Source: Rhizophlyctis rosea (lineage: Eukaryota; Chytridiomycota; Chytridiomycetes; Rhizophlyctidales; Rhizophlyctidaceae). From it: 28,577 nt of DNA. The stretch spans positions 1 through 28,577 of the forward strand of contig JADGJC010000427.1 in NCBI GenBank assembly GCA_027596075.1, in the 5' to 3' direction. Below the pieces are notes generated by a model. That model was not told the DNA's origin and did not search any database. It saw only the letters and a list, made by a program, of their open reading frames with translations. This document shows positions 19,225 to 28,577 of this stretch, piece by piece (within the stretch, counting starts at the first letter, position 1; every line of letters starts with the position of its first letter). A program made the translations under genes and the position numbers.

Positions 19225-20523
19225 TGATACGTCTTTGTTTGGATGATGACTATACAACTGCTTCCGCTGACGCAATGTTTTTCACAAAACTAGTTTCGAA
19301 TCAGTAACGCACGAATCATCAGAGTTCTTATCTGTCATTTACTAGCTGGGAGGTCCGCGGTTCATTGGCTAGCAACATATATAGTGATATCGATTATTCC
19401 CTTGTATTGATTGGTTTTTGTAGCGAATATAACATGCTACCCTGTTGCTACTTTAGAATGCATGATTGATGGGATGGCAGCCTTGGCACATGACTTAAAA
19501 CCTAAACTCCTAAACCTCGTCAATCACGCCTTCTATCGGTTGGTACACGCCTGTAATTGCTTTGCCTTCCCGTTCACTTCGCAGCAATACAAAGGCGCTC
19601 CGCGCTTTTGTAGATGGTTATCCAATGAGGTTATGAAAAAGTGAACATGATATTTGGAAGTGCGCACAGGGACAGCCGCTAACGAAGCTGCATACCATAC
19701 AAGTAGCGGCAGTTTCACAGCTGCGCAGCATGCTCGATTAGTGTCGGCAGGAGGTGAGAGCAAGATCGGAATGGCTCGGAAGGTGCGGCGATTTTGGGAG
19801 CCCGTAGACTGGCACGTGGCGACATTTGTCAAGGTGGACCTATCAATCATAAATCTTTTGCAGTGGCAATATCGGTGCAACTGATATCATCAAGTCCATC
19901 TGAGCTATCTTATATGCTTATTTTTGAGCCATTTCCATGGCACACTGGCCCATAGCGCTGGATCAAGGCAGTGAAAGCGTGTAAAGTTTCATGCTCGCAA
20001 CACTGCGTTGTATGGCCCTTGGGTCCAGTATGTCATTAGAATACATATGTTTGGTAACATTTCTTTTGGTGAAATCCGTCGAATGTGGCTCACTGTACGT
20101 TCATTAACGCTCTGCTCTAAGTGTCCTTTCGTCTCTTCGCTCGTATTAAAAGGAAGACGAGTGTGATGATGGAAGTCCGAGAACTGAACCTTGGAAACCA
20201 GACGGTTTTGCAGTCTCAAATTGTTGAACACATACCAAACTCACCATGATAAAGGGCTGTTCAAGCGGTGGCCAGTTCATCGACAAAATGGCCCGATATC
20301 TCTAACTTCTCTACAGCGGTTAGTGTACGACCTCTTGCAACATGCTTAGCAGAATGTGGCATGGTGGCAAAAGGACAAAGTGACCATTCCCGCAAGCTTG
20401 GAGAAGATCCCCCGGCGAACTTCCAAGTCCACCAGCCGATGTTCAGAACCCTCAGTGCTCTCTCACAAGTTCCCTCATAGCGGAACGCATTTTGAGGAGG
20501 AGAGCACATCTTTACTCACATAA
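19225..20523. other. Stretch without a supported gene
   Basis: Short frames only, up to 115 codons, on both strands with no domain I recognise. I found no strong repeat. Confidence 0.45.
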
Positions 20524-20697
20524 TTAATTTTGATGTCCGAGGAGAGGTTGGGACCATGTTCCGAAATGCTCGTCAGCCCTGATGTCCACAACGTTGTTTC
20601 CACTGCGACTGACCAGATTTGCCAGTTCGACCGGAGAAAGTGGAGAATTTTGGCCGGTGACAGTAAAAAGGAACAGGATAGCGTAAGATATGTGCAT
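20524..20697 (-). CDS. Possible small secreted peptide, 57 aa (weak)
   Basis: An ATG at 20697 on the minus strand starts a 57-residue frame with a signal-peptide-like N-terminus (MHISYAILFLFTVTG) and then a hydrophilic part (QNSPLSPVELANLVSRSG). An alternative minus frame from 20726 over the same DNA also begins with a hydrophobic stretch and runs to a GTGAGT donor-like site at 20519. A spliced gene or a decayed one are both possible. No homology is recognised, and its length is within chance. Confidence 0.2.
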   Translation of the reverse strand: MHISYAILFLFTVTGQNSPLSPVELANLVSRSGNNVVDIRADEHFGTWSQPLLGHQN

Positions 20698-20726
20698 AAG
20701 GATCCTAAGAGTACGCCGCGATGCAT

Positions 20727-22108
20727 AACTGTTCACTCAAACAACACTTGAGCCATGACGACATTGTGGAAAAACATCCGCCACCAACTAGATATATGAA
20801 TGCAACGAAATATTCGATGGAGGTATGTGCCAATGTTGAGGAACGACGATTCCAAATGGTGTATGTTGCGGTTTGACAGTGGCCATTCTATTCTCGTTCT
20901 CGCCTTCTTGCAGGTTTGTGAGGTTCATATGAGAAGGAGCAAAGCGAATTTGATCATGGTACGGTCAACGCAACGCATGCGACAACTGCTGGCATTCCAG
21001 TCTGTCACTGCCAATGTCGTCGATACACGACGACATCAGCAATGCGTCGATTTCGCCAAGTCAAAAACAGAGCTGCTGCTTCAATCACCTGCAACGGGCT
21101 GGACATTTCACCACCTGATCGGGTTGCTGATCTATAAACAGCCGGAGGTGAAGTACTAACACATGAATTGAATCTATGCTCTCAGTCGCCTAGTCCTTAG
21201 GTAGAGGTGTGTCATACCGAAGTAGGAAAGGTAGGATTTCCACAGCCCCGCATCAGTCTTTTTACGCTTTTTGACTTCGCTTCGCAAGGACCATCACGAT
21301 TCGGAGCTGCCTCACAGCCCCATAACATTCCATTTTGGCAAGCGTTCGCTCTGTCCGACAGATTATAGATATATTGAGGAACATGCCAAGGCGATGCGAA
21401 GAAATGACCCACGCTGGAGAGATGTTATCATACAGTTGATTTGCTACCTGTATGCTGAACGTGTTATACAAGCATTTCCTTGAGGATTATTTTGGGGAAA
21501 GGAAATTCTAGCAAGAAAGAGGTGGAAGCAGTATCTGGTCCACATCTCCCAACTTGTTCTGTGGAGCCTGCAAATAATACCTTCACTGCTTGTTGAACAA
21601 TGCTTGCTGGTGATTAGATGTACCACCCATTGATAATGGGTCTTATTCGTTCATTCCGGTCGCTGAAATGGCGAACGGCTGAGACAATAGATTAGCTCTT
21701 TCTCCCCTCCATCCACTCCCACTAAGTATCGGAGCGTCGGTCACTTTATAGAGTCATACAGACAGAAAAAGAGATCTTGCCTGGTGGAGTGGATATTGGC
21801 ATTTTACGGTTTAGAAAATGATGCCACTCATAGTTGCTCAGATGGTGCCGGAGTGAATGAAGATTTGGAGGGCCATGCTGGTGCAGCCATAAGTTGTGCC
21901 TCCATCATAGTCATCGCCAAGTCGTACGCTTGAAGTTCAACATGGACGTCTGCAGACTCCTGTGCTGCTTTACCACGCGTTTCCGACTGCATAAAGCAAG
22001 TACAGATGTCGTGGGCGCTCACACATGCCGCACTTTGAGGAGAAAAGCTTGCGTTGTGGAATGGCCGGCTACACAAAAAGGAGCGGTTGAACGAAGCATT
22101 TGTACATT
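20727..22108. other. Stretch without a supported gene
   Basis: Contains a plus frame 20800-21159 (119 codons) and a minus frame 22241-21828 (137 codons) of ordinary composition without motifs. Neither is convincing alone. Confidence 0.45.
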
Positions 22109-22127
22109 CACTACGGTTGCCGTAGTG
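22109..22127. repeat. Small perfect hairpin CACTACGG-TTG-CCGTAGTG
   Basis: Eight-base arms pair perfectly around a three-base loop. It is not followed by a T run, so there is no reason to call it a terminator, and its role is unknown. Confidence 0.5.
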
Positions 22128-23080
22128 TAAAGTTTGGAAGTGGTCGAATATTTGGAGATCTGCTGATTTCAGGGGCCAATGGCCAAACAAAGAGAACGAG
22201 GTAATGGTGCTACCAATTGTGATGAAAGTACATCTCCGCACATTTTGCTGCGCGTATGCATGCTCCTGTTCTCATTGCATCATTGAACACGTAATTCCTC
22301 CTTCAAACGCACCGGTCCTTTCGCTTCAAAGCTTAACCATATCTTTTTCCGCGTCGATGCAAAGCGAACCATATTGCACGATTGGGCAGCGCCAATAGGG
22401 CGAAATGGAATCAAATAAGACGCACGATTGAACAGGTAGCTTCATGTAAGGTACTGCCCAAACTGACCGCGCCCACAAAGAAGTTCCGAAAGGAGTTCCA
22501 GTCGCCAGGCGATGTTTGAATCATTGTGTGATCCTTACACTCCGTGTTTGTACCGAGCCCTATGACCTTCAATCGGGAGTGACTGGTATGCTCTCGGTTG
22601 TCATATAAAATCCGGCCCGGCAGGAACTGCATACATTCGTTACAACCAATGTGGTGCTTCGGCAGGAGATGGAGCACTTCAGCAAGCTGGCGTGGACAAA
22701 AAGGGGGGAAATGAAACAAGGATGCAGAACACATGACTACTGGTGTGATTCATGCCACATTTCTGATTTCAATGGGAAAATGCTCATGTACGGTCCGTTC
22801 CCTCTGAAGCACCTAGTTACTACCTTTGTTATTCTTGATGTTGCAAGCTGATGCGTTGCGGGTCGACGTATAGCGGAAAAAGTGACGTTATGTCTGAATT
22901 GAGGATGAACCATGATGGGACGCGAGAGTCTCAGCAAACGGCGTGAACCTTCAGCATCAAGACCATTACAAAACACTTTCAATCACAATGACACTGCGCG
23001 GCGCAAACAACTTTCAATTGCCTGGCCTTGACCTGATTGCGCAAAGAGAACGTTAGTGAGGAGAGAAAGAAAAGAAGATT
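22128..23080. other. Stretch without a supported gene
   Basis: The best frame is minus 22734-22411 (107 codons), with several cysteines (GCNECMQF, NTECKDH) and a tryptophan, but no recognised domain or clear start. Nothing else stands out. Confidence 0.4.
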
Positions 23081-23377
23081 ATGGTGATCACAACGGAATT
23101 CGGTGGAACGCTGAACGCACGCATACTGGAGTTACCGGAGCCGGATAACACACTTGGGACTCTCCAATTCGAAGCGGCCATCAAGAATCTCAATTATGTC
23201 GGGACTGCATCACCGACACTCGTTCTCGTCGACAGTCTGCGTCCCATTTGGCGCGTGCTGCACATCTTGAGGATTGTCTTCGAGGGGTTGACTTTCTCCA
23301 GTGATTATCAGGTTCGTATCATATTTTGTAGGGATTTCATTAGCGCTTTCCAATCGAACAGGTGGAAAAAGAACTGA
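23081..23377 (+). pseudogene. Coding-like fragment, faint MutS-family (MSH4-like) resemblance
   Basis: An ATG at 23081 opens a frame whose first 70 residues look like genuine coding sequence (ARILELPEPDNTLGTL, then FEAAIKNLNYV and PTLVLVDSL). The pattern LP..D......E..IKNL.Y followed by LVLVDSL faintly recalls the lever region of MSH4, or a degenerate Walker B neighbourhood of a MutS ATPase. I cannot choose between these, and either may be coincidence. A donor-like GTTCGT follows DYQ at 23310; the next possible exon (from 23362) hits a stop after eight codons. Another coding-like stretch lies at about 23454-23630 (LKVIEVLETLGLSLFGLG). If it was a gene, it now looks broken. Confidence 0.25.
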
Positions 23378-26017
23378 ACATCCTCTGAGAGCAGGCCACC
23401 ATTCATTAGAGGTGAGTCACAATCCCTCTGCAATATCGGGATTGGTCTTCCAACCAACTCAAGGTAATCGAGGTACTTGAAACACTCGGATTGAGCTTGT
23501 TCGGATTGGGAGATTCGGAAAGACTCATGGAAATCAATGTTTTACAAGGTTGTCCGCCTGCCACCATTATGGTTGCGCCAACATCAGCGAAGGCAACGCG
23601 ACCCATCAGGAGCAAGTGGCTCGAATGTATATTGGCGACCGTCTGTTTTTCGTTCTGATGTTGATGATGCCAGCTGTGCTTGCTAAATCACATGTCCTCA
23701 AATGGTCTTTTTGATTGTGTCGAAGGAGTGGAGGTTCAGTTTAGAGGAGACGAGAGAGACTTCCTGACCGATTGCTAGAATTTGGCCTTGCGTCAAGGAG
23801 GTTCTCTCTGCTGGTGGTGGTGATAAGGAGAGCGGAAACGTGACTAGTTTTGCTGTTTTGCGCAAGGCTTGAACGCAATCAGCGAGTTTGGGTGTCTAGG
23901 GTGCGTTCCTTTCACAATTGGCCGCTCATTCCAAGGTGCCCATAATGATCCTTGAGCGGTGGTGCCACTCCTTTCACTCCCTCCCTATTTGATACTGACA
24001 ATCGTGGGACGGAGTACAGGAAGGGTCGTAACACAGGTCCCGCCTCAGCCATGCAGTGCAATTGCCAACGAGCTGCGCACAGCTGCGCACAAACCAGACT
24101 TCAAGTTCATCAGCATCATCCCTATGAAGAAGATGTCAAAGTGTAGTACCACATCCTTTTTCTGGATCTGTGACTGAACTTACTGGACGAACCGGCGATC
24201 GGCAGCTTTACATACGAACTTCGTAGTTTACGACGGAGCAACGTCGAGAAAAAAAAAGGCACGCAATGGCTGAAGTGAATGGCTATGTCATGACACGCCG
24301 GAGGAAGGTCATGAATGCACTGATGAAATGGGGTGCAATTTTCACATTCGAATGTACTTGGCGGGTTTCCGTACAGCGAGCAACCTGATAATTTAATATA
24401 CCTGATACGAAAAAATGGGCGTCATCCTGGGTTCTTTGGAACCTTTTGAATGAGAAGCGCGGAAGATGACCGCCAAGTAGGTTGCGGAGAAAATGCAGAG
24501 ATTTTGGATACGTAATCCATTTGCAATCCATCTCAGCGTCTTCGGTCCTGGCGGCCATTCGGGCTTTTGGAGCGCGGATGAACGGAATGACGGGCCTAAA
24601 ATGTTTCAGTGGTACAAAGCGGCCAGTAGTCCCAATGACAGAAGTCAGCGGAGGCAGCCTGAGCTCCCCTTGAATTCGACGGGGTGACCGGCTTTGACAT
24701 TTGGAGCATCGCGTGGTCTCAGGTACTCCCATGGCGGGGCGCAGGGATACCGACGGTAGGAATGGAAGCCTATGTGTGCATATAATCATATCAACAAGGC
24801 ATGTCACACCGGTGTTTGAGTGGGCATTCGCCCTCACTGGCACGTGGCATTGTACGCGCATCCATATCATGTGTCATATTCTTTTTGGTGGATCTTCGGT
24901 CCCATGCGTACATCCCACTTTCCCGCATCGTTCAGGTCACCACCTGCACCAGTCAACATGCCAAATATGGAAAAGGATCCCAGGAGGATACTTTGTCCAA
25001 GTTCGATGATGCATTGCGAAGATACTAGCCTGAGGATTGAATGTGATATCTACTCCCGGCTGGGTCCCGCCCAAGATATTGCTTATAGACTACTCTGGCC
25101 AGCTTTTTTTGGGTCAGTTGGTGCAGTTCCGAATCAGACGCAGCCAGTAAGCACAATCTTGAATGCAAGACCACGTACCATTCGGAAAAAAATAAGGATC
25201 TCGGAAGATAAAGGAAGAATCAGCGACTGAAACAGCCTCCCAACTGCTCCGAATCCACTTGTCCTTGCGTCCGGATTGCGACCACCGTGCATCGCTATCG
25301 GTCAAGTTGATGACTGCTGAGCGGGTGTCCTATGAGAGGTCAGCCGGTCCGAAAAGATATGACATATTCCAGTTGAAAAAAGAGACATGCATTAATGAAG
25401 GGCAATTGCAGTGGATGGCGGGGACCATATCATCTTCTGTAATGATGTAGCGCGTCCTTGCGAGTGAATGGTATGTATTCGTATTTTCATAAACTTTGCA
25501 GCAATCCCAAGCGGAGAGTCGGGTATATTGCTGAGTTAGGGCGAACAGTGCAGGGTAGTAAGCCACTTCCACAAAAAGAAGTTGATGCAAGTTGATATCC
25601 GTGTACTGGTATGGCTGATCGGTTCCATCTCAACGACCGAAGAATCAGTATCAAGCTTCATGAACTTGAGAGGCGACTCAGCACACGCATTAGCAGGTTT
25701 AAGTATTTATTGTAGGCAAAAAGGGACTGCAGGATCGCGCTTGGAATCCGAGACTTGCTCTTGTTGCGAAGTGTTTGGTCACAAGTTCGGACGCTCATCA
25801 TGGGGTGCTAAAATTAGTTCAGAGCACTAGTTCAGAGCACCAATCGATCATGTTTCCGCTGAAGGCCAAGGCATTTGTACTAAGTTCGGTGTAGTGACTA
25901 CGAGCAATGTTATGACGGAAGGTGGCGGTAGGATTTGGAGTTAGATTCCCATGCACCGTCATGTCCAAAAACTCACCACAGTGACTTTTTCGACCTTCAA
26001 AGAGAGACACTGAGCTA
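23378..26017. other. Gene-poor stretch with weak coding-like relics
   Basis: A minus frame 24870-24283 is open for 195 codons but has no ATG context or domain that supports it. Minus frames 25590-25330 (WDCCKVYENTNTYHS, IHCNCPSL) and about 25316-25114 (RDPYFFPNGTWSCIQDC) have coding-like composition with cysteines, aromatic residues and an N-glycosylation-type NGT. They might be exons of one decayed secreted-protein gene, but I could not find an intron that joins them in frame. Confidence 0.35.
25815..25840. repeat. Perfect 13-bp tandem duplication TAGTTCAGAGCAC
   Basis: Two identical adjacent units. The lack of divergence suggests recent slippage. Confidence 0.7.
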
Positions 26018-26973
26018 GTGCGTGTACCCCTTCGATTGCAGGGTTGCATGACAGATCTGATTTCGCAGACGTCAGCAAAGGAAAAGAAGAGCCGATGGCT
26101 GAAATTTGATAGAGTCCCGTGGTGCAACGCTGAATACTTTCTGTTGCGGAGATGGTGGGCGGATATTGATGACAAGCTATTGACCTCGGATCTGATATTC
26201 AGCTTGGACGTCACTTTTTACAACCACATGCTGGTCATGCAATGCACGATTCCATTTCGCAGAAAGTTTTGGCAAGCAGTAATCGGGGGGTGCATCATCG
26301 CAGTACTCGCATCAGTCTTCAGAAAATTCACTCCATTGCGTCATTTTTGCTCGTTCGCTTTTCAGTGACAAGCTGTGTCTATTGTCTCAAAAGTTCTGTA
26401 AGTGCACATCGCCTCCGTTTTGGACCATTTGCTTATCCGGTTACGTCGAGAACGAGCCCCGAGCGATTAACAGAACTGCCTCCCAATTGGCATCTGCCAG
26501 CTTTTCCAGTTTTTTCGAGCGTAGGGTGGAAAAGAAAGGATGTCATCAGAAAGCATACTCTTCTTCTTCAACAGTTGACCGAAGTTCGTGTCCCGGGCAT
26601 TCATGCTCAAGCCAAGCAAAAGAAATGGAATGAAGGCGAGGATGGGGGAACATGGGCGGCCGTCTCGGATAGGTGTTGCGTCCTGGCGGATACTGGCATA
26701 GAACTTGTGAAAATCTTCACCGGTGCATATTGCAGCAGGTTGACGTGCGCAAATGTGTTTGCCCCTTCTTCACAACGATCAGAAAAAAAGCCTCAGCTCT
26801 TATCAACTCCTTTAATGCCTCCAAGCGTGACGTACGGCGGGGTGTTCGGTACTGATAGCAGTGTCACGAACTCTTCCATGATGCTGGGGGAGAAGTGGAG
26901 AACCAAGTCACTAAGTCAGGCGGTTACTCCGAAATTGGTGGTGCCGGGGAATCAAATAAGTCGCATATGGTAA
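26018..26973 (+). other. Two overlapping long plus-strand frames of unknown status
   Basis: Frame 26242-26973 begins with ATG and is open for 243 codons, the longest unexplained frame in the window and longer than expected by chance. It has no hydrophobic leader or known motif, and its composition (many Ser, Arg, Thr) is not distinctive. A second frame, 26018-26368 (116 codons), ends with a short hydrophobic segment (AVIGGCIIAVLASVF) after RRKFWQ. They might be pieces of one gene with a frame change near 26300. I do not recognise either. Confidence 0.25.
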
Positions 26974-27675
26974 GATGAGACGGTGAACAATGCAACGCAA
27001 TCCTACAGCGTACGACTCCTGTCGACACTTTGATAGCCATGTCGGTGAAGGAAACTCAAATAATTGAAAAAGTTTGACAGGAAGAAACTGAGCGGGGGAA
27101 GTGGTTGAAGCACGTCCTCATGACGGGCGGCGCAGTCATGATGGATGCAACACGTGGTTCAAAGTCGCGTTGGAAGGGAACACAAGTAGCATCGAAGGAG
27201 CACAAAGGAGCACAGGGTGACACGGCTGAGAGGGAAGAAAGTGTGAATAATGTCACCACTCAGAGGGAGACGTGTTTTGCTCGCATGCTGTGCTTTTTCG
27301 CTCTCTTCGTTTGCAACTCGAGCTGTTGCTGCTGCTGCTTTTCCCACGCTCCCATCTTGCCCACAGATTGTGCAATACGAGTCATACAATACAACCCCAT
27401 ACGCATACTAGAAGAAGCAAGAACTTGACGGCAGCAAAACATACTGTCAACGTCGAACTCGTCATCTCCTTGACAAAAGATCCTCATCACCTTGCAGTAA
27501 GAGTCACAAGTCTCCATCAGAGCACAACGGTCGTCTTTTCGGAATTACTTTGTGGGTTGTACCCGCGTGAAGTTGCTACTGAATTGTTGTGTAAGTGATG
27601 GTATTATCAGATCGTGAATGTCAACAAGGAGTAGATGCTACCGCTTTGAAACCTGCACTGGCGCACGCTCTACGA
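26974..27675. other. Stretch without a supported gene
   Basis: Contains a short TGC trinucleotide run near 27325-27339 and a plus frame 27272-27598 (108 codons) with a hydrophobic start, which crosses the trinucleotide run and is probably chance. Confidence 0.45.
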
Positions 27676-27713
27676 TTTGTTTATAAACAAACGCTGTTTG
27701 TAAACAAACACGC
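27676..27713. promoter_or_regulatory. Tandem palindromic sites resembling forkhead motifs
   Basis: TTTGTTTATAAACAAA (27676-27691) is a perfect 16-bp palindrome. Three bases later comes TGTTTGTAAACAAACA (27695-27710), with 6-bp arms around TAAA. The second contains GTAAACA, the classic forkhead-factor core; the first has ATAAACAAA on both strands. The two look like a diverged tandem duplication. They lie about 350-390 bp upstream of the MAP kinase kinase start codon. Binding and regulation are inference. Confidence 0.35.
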
Positions 27714-28014
27714 GTATTGTTTTTTGACGGGTCAAGATCTTTGGAATAAGATGGCCGGTCAACAACATTGCCGGCTTCTTTAGTGACGGGCATACCCCCA
27801 ATTTCAATTACTGCCAGGTGGATTGGGAGGACTCAAGTATCATCTACAATGATGACAGTATGTCGAAGGGACAAAGTAGCCAGACAATGACGCAAATGCT
27901 CAAATTGCAAAGATGCTATGCTTCACTTGACTTGCTTTCCGGTTGCCGACTTACATTATTTTGTTTCATCATTTCCCTGCCATACCTATAGATACCTCAT
28001 AACATACTCTGACC
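27714..28014. other. Presumed promoter region of the MAPKK gene
   Basis: About 300 bp with no supported gene, leading into a pyrimidine-rich leader. No clear TATA or CCAAT element was seen. Confidence 0.4.
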
Positions 28015-28064
28015 TCACCCACAATACCACCTCCCTTCCACCTCCCCCCCCCCACCCCCCCAAA
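28015..28064 (+). promoter_or_regulatory. Pyrimidine-rich leader before the MAPKK start
   Basis: Nearly continuous C/T sequence with a C run (28042-28051) runs up to AAAATG. Such CT-rich blocks just before the start codon are common near transcription start sites of fungal genes. The exact transcription start cannot be read from sequence. Confidence 0.45.
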
Positions 28065-28577
28065 ATGCTCTCCGCCTCCCCCCCAACCCGCTCCCCCTCC
28101 CGCCGCACAAAACCCACACCAACCCGCCTAGCCCTAACCCCCAAATCCATATCCTCCTTCTCATCCTCCCTCTCAATTCCCGCAATCTCCTTCTCAGATC
28201 TCGCTATTGATTCTGAAGTCGATACCGAAGATGAGAGGTTGTTGACAAAAAAGACGTCCAGTGCGAAGGATTTGAATGGTGTCGGAATGGATGGAGTGAT
28301 ATACAAAGAAGAGGATTTGCAACATTTGAGTGAATTGGGGAGCGGGAGTTCGGGGACTGTTAGTAAGGTTTTGCATGTTCCGACGGGGAAGGTGTTGGCT
28401 AGGAAGGTGGGTTTTGTGTGTGTGTTTGTGTGGGGGGAGATGGGGGGGTGAATGGTGGTGGGTGGGAGGTGTGTGGAGGGCTGTTGTCTTGCTTGTTGCA
28501 TCGTTGATTTGGCAAGTTGTTGGGAAGTGGTTCATTGTACGAGTTGGATTTGATGGCATTGTTTGGTCTTGGGGGAG
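28065..28577 (+). CDS. MAP kinase kinase (MEK family), first exon only, cut by window edge
   Basis: A MAPKK phosphorylates a MAP kinase on Thr and Tyr in a three-tier cascade. Exon 1 is 28065-28406 (114 codons); GTGGGT at 28407 is the donor and no acceptor is convincing before the window ends. The ATG at 28065 has a good context (CCAAAATG), and nothing upstream looks coding. Residues 13-24 (RRTKPTPTRLAL) form a docking motif: basic residues followed by L-x-L, very like the KKPTPIQL docking site of animal MEK1. Residues 25-80 are Ser/Thr- and Asp/Glu-rich and probably disordered. The kinase domain starts near residue 88 with LSELGSGSSGTVSKV, the glycine loop (Gly92, Gly94, Gly97), then LHVPTGKVLARK, whose last residue, Lys114, is the ATP-binding lysine at the exon end. 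This matches MEK-family spacing. Which MAPKK (mating, cell-wall or osmotic type) cannot be told from this fragment. Confidence 0.88.

Noticed and set aside
24065..24090. Small duplication CTGCGCACAG repeated
   Set aside because: Two units of about 10 bp only, with no context that makes it meaningful.
27325..27339. TGC trinucleotide run
   Set aside because: Only four to five units and not in a supported gene; not informative.
27986..28501. Minus-strand frame of 171 codons opposite the MAPKK exon
   Set aside because: Shadow frame; the plus strand has the docking motif and glycine loop, and the minus frame is low-complexity.

Overview
The window looks like nuclear DNA from an intron-rich, flagellated (zoosporic) fungus, most likely a chytrid-type lineage. 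Three things point this way. First, the left edge carries a multi-exon gene for meckelin (TMEM67), a membrane protein of the ciliary transition zone, which is kept only by lineages that build cilia. Second, the other recognisable genes are of fungal type: a secreted arylsulfatase and a MAP kinase kinase. Third, introns are short (mostly 59-117 nt), with GT..AG ends and preserved reading frames. I assembled the exons by hand from splice signals, frame continuity and family resemblance, without database searches.

Layout. 1-3972 (minus): TMEM67, 15 exons, C-terminus cut off by the window edge. 3973-12714: about 8.7 kb with no confident gene. It holds a strong 19-bp-arm hairpin (7298-7367), a diverged duplicated block (7957-8161 and 9129-9316) whose minus-strand translations still resemble each other, and a 24-bp tandem duplication (12191-12238). 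12715-15050 (minus): a complete 7-exon secreted arylsulfatase. 16613-17447 (minus): a three-exon gene for a proline-rich, probably single-pass membrane protein, interrupted by an in-frame TAG. It overlaps a possible cysteine-rich reading frame at 16153-16628. 17753-17832 (minus): a tRNA-like Pol III element ending in a T run. 18206-19224 (plus): an AIG1/GIMAP-like GTPase with a coiled-coil tail, without a usable ATG and with a frame switch, so perhaps a pseudogene. 19225-28064: about 8.8 kb of gene-poor DNA holding only weak candidates. 28065-28577 (plus): first exon of a MAP kinase kinase, cut by the right edge.

The confident genes have no obvious shared pathway: ciliary gate (TMEM67), extracellular sulfate-ester hydrolysis (sulfatase) and signalling (MAPKK). 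The long stretches between them look like decayed, repeat-bearing DNA rather than an operon-like system. I found no intact transposase, reverse transcriptase, CRISPR array or rRNA. The most interesting items are the fungal meckelin gene with possible X-box-like sites upstream, the amber-interrupted proline-rich membrane gene, the broken AIG1-like GTPase, the hairpin, and the duplicated unknown block.
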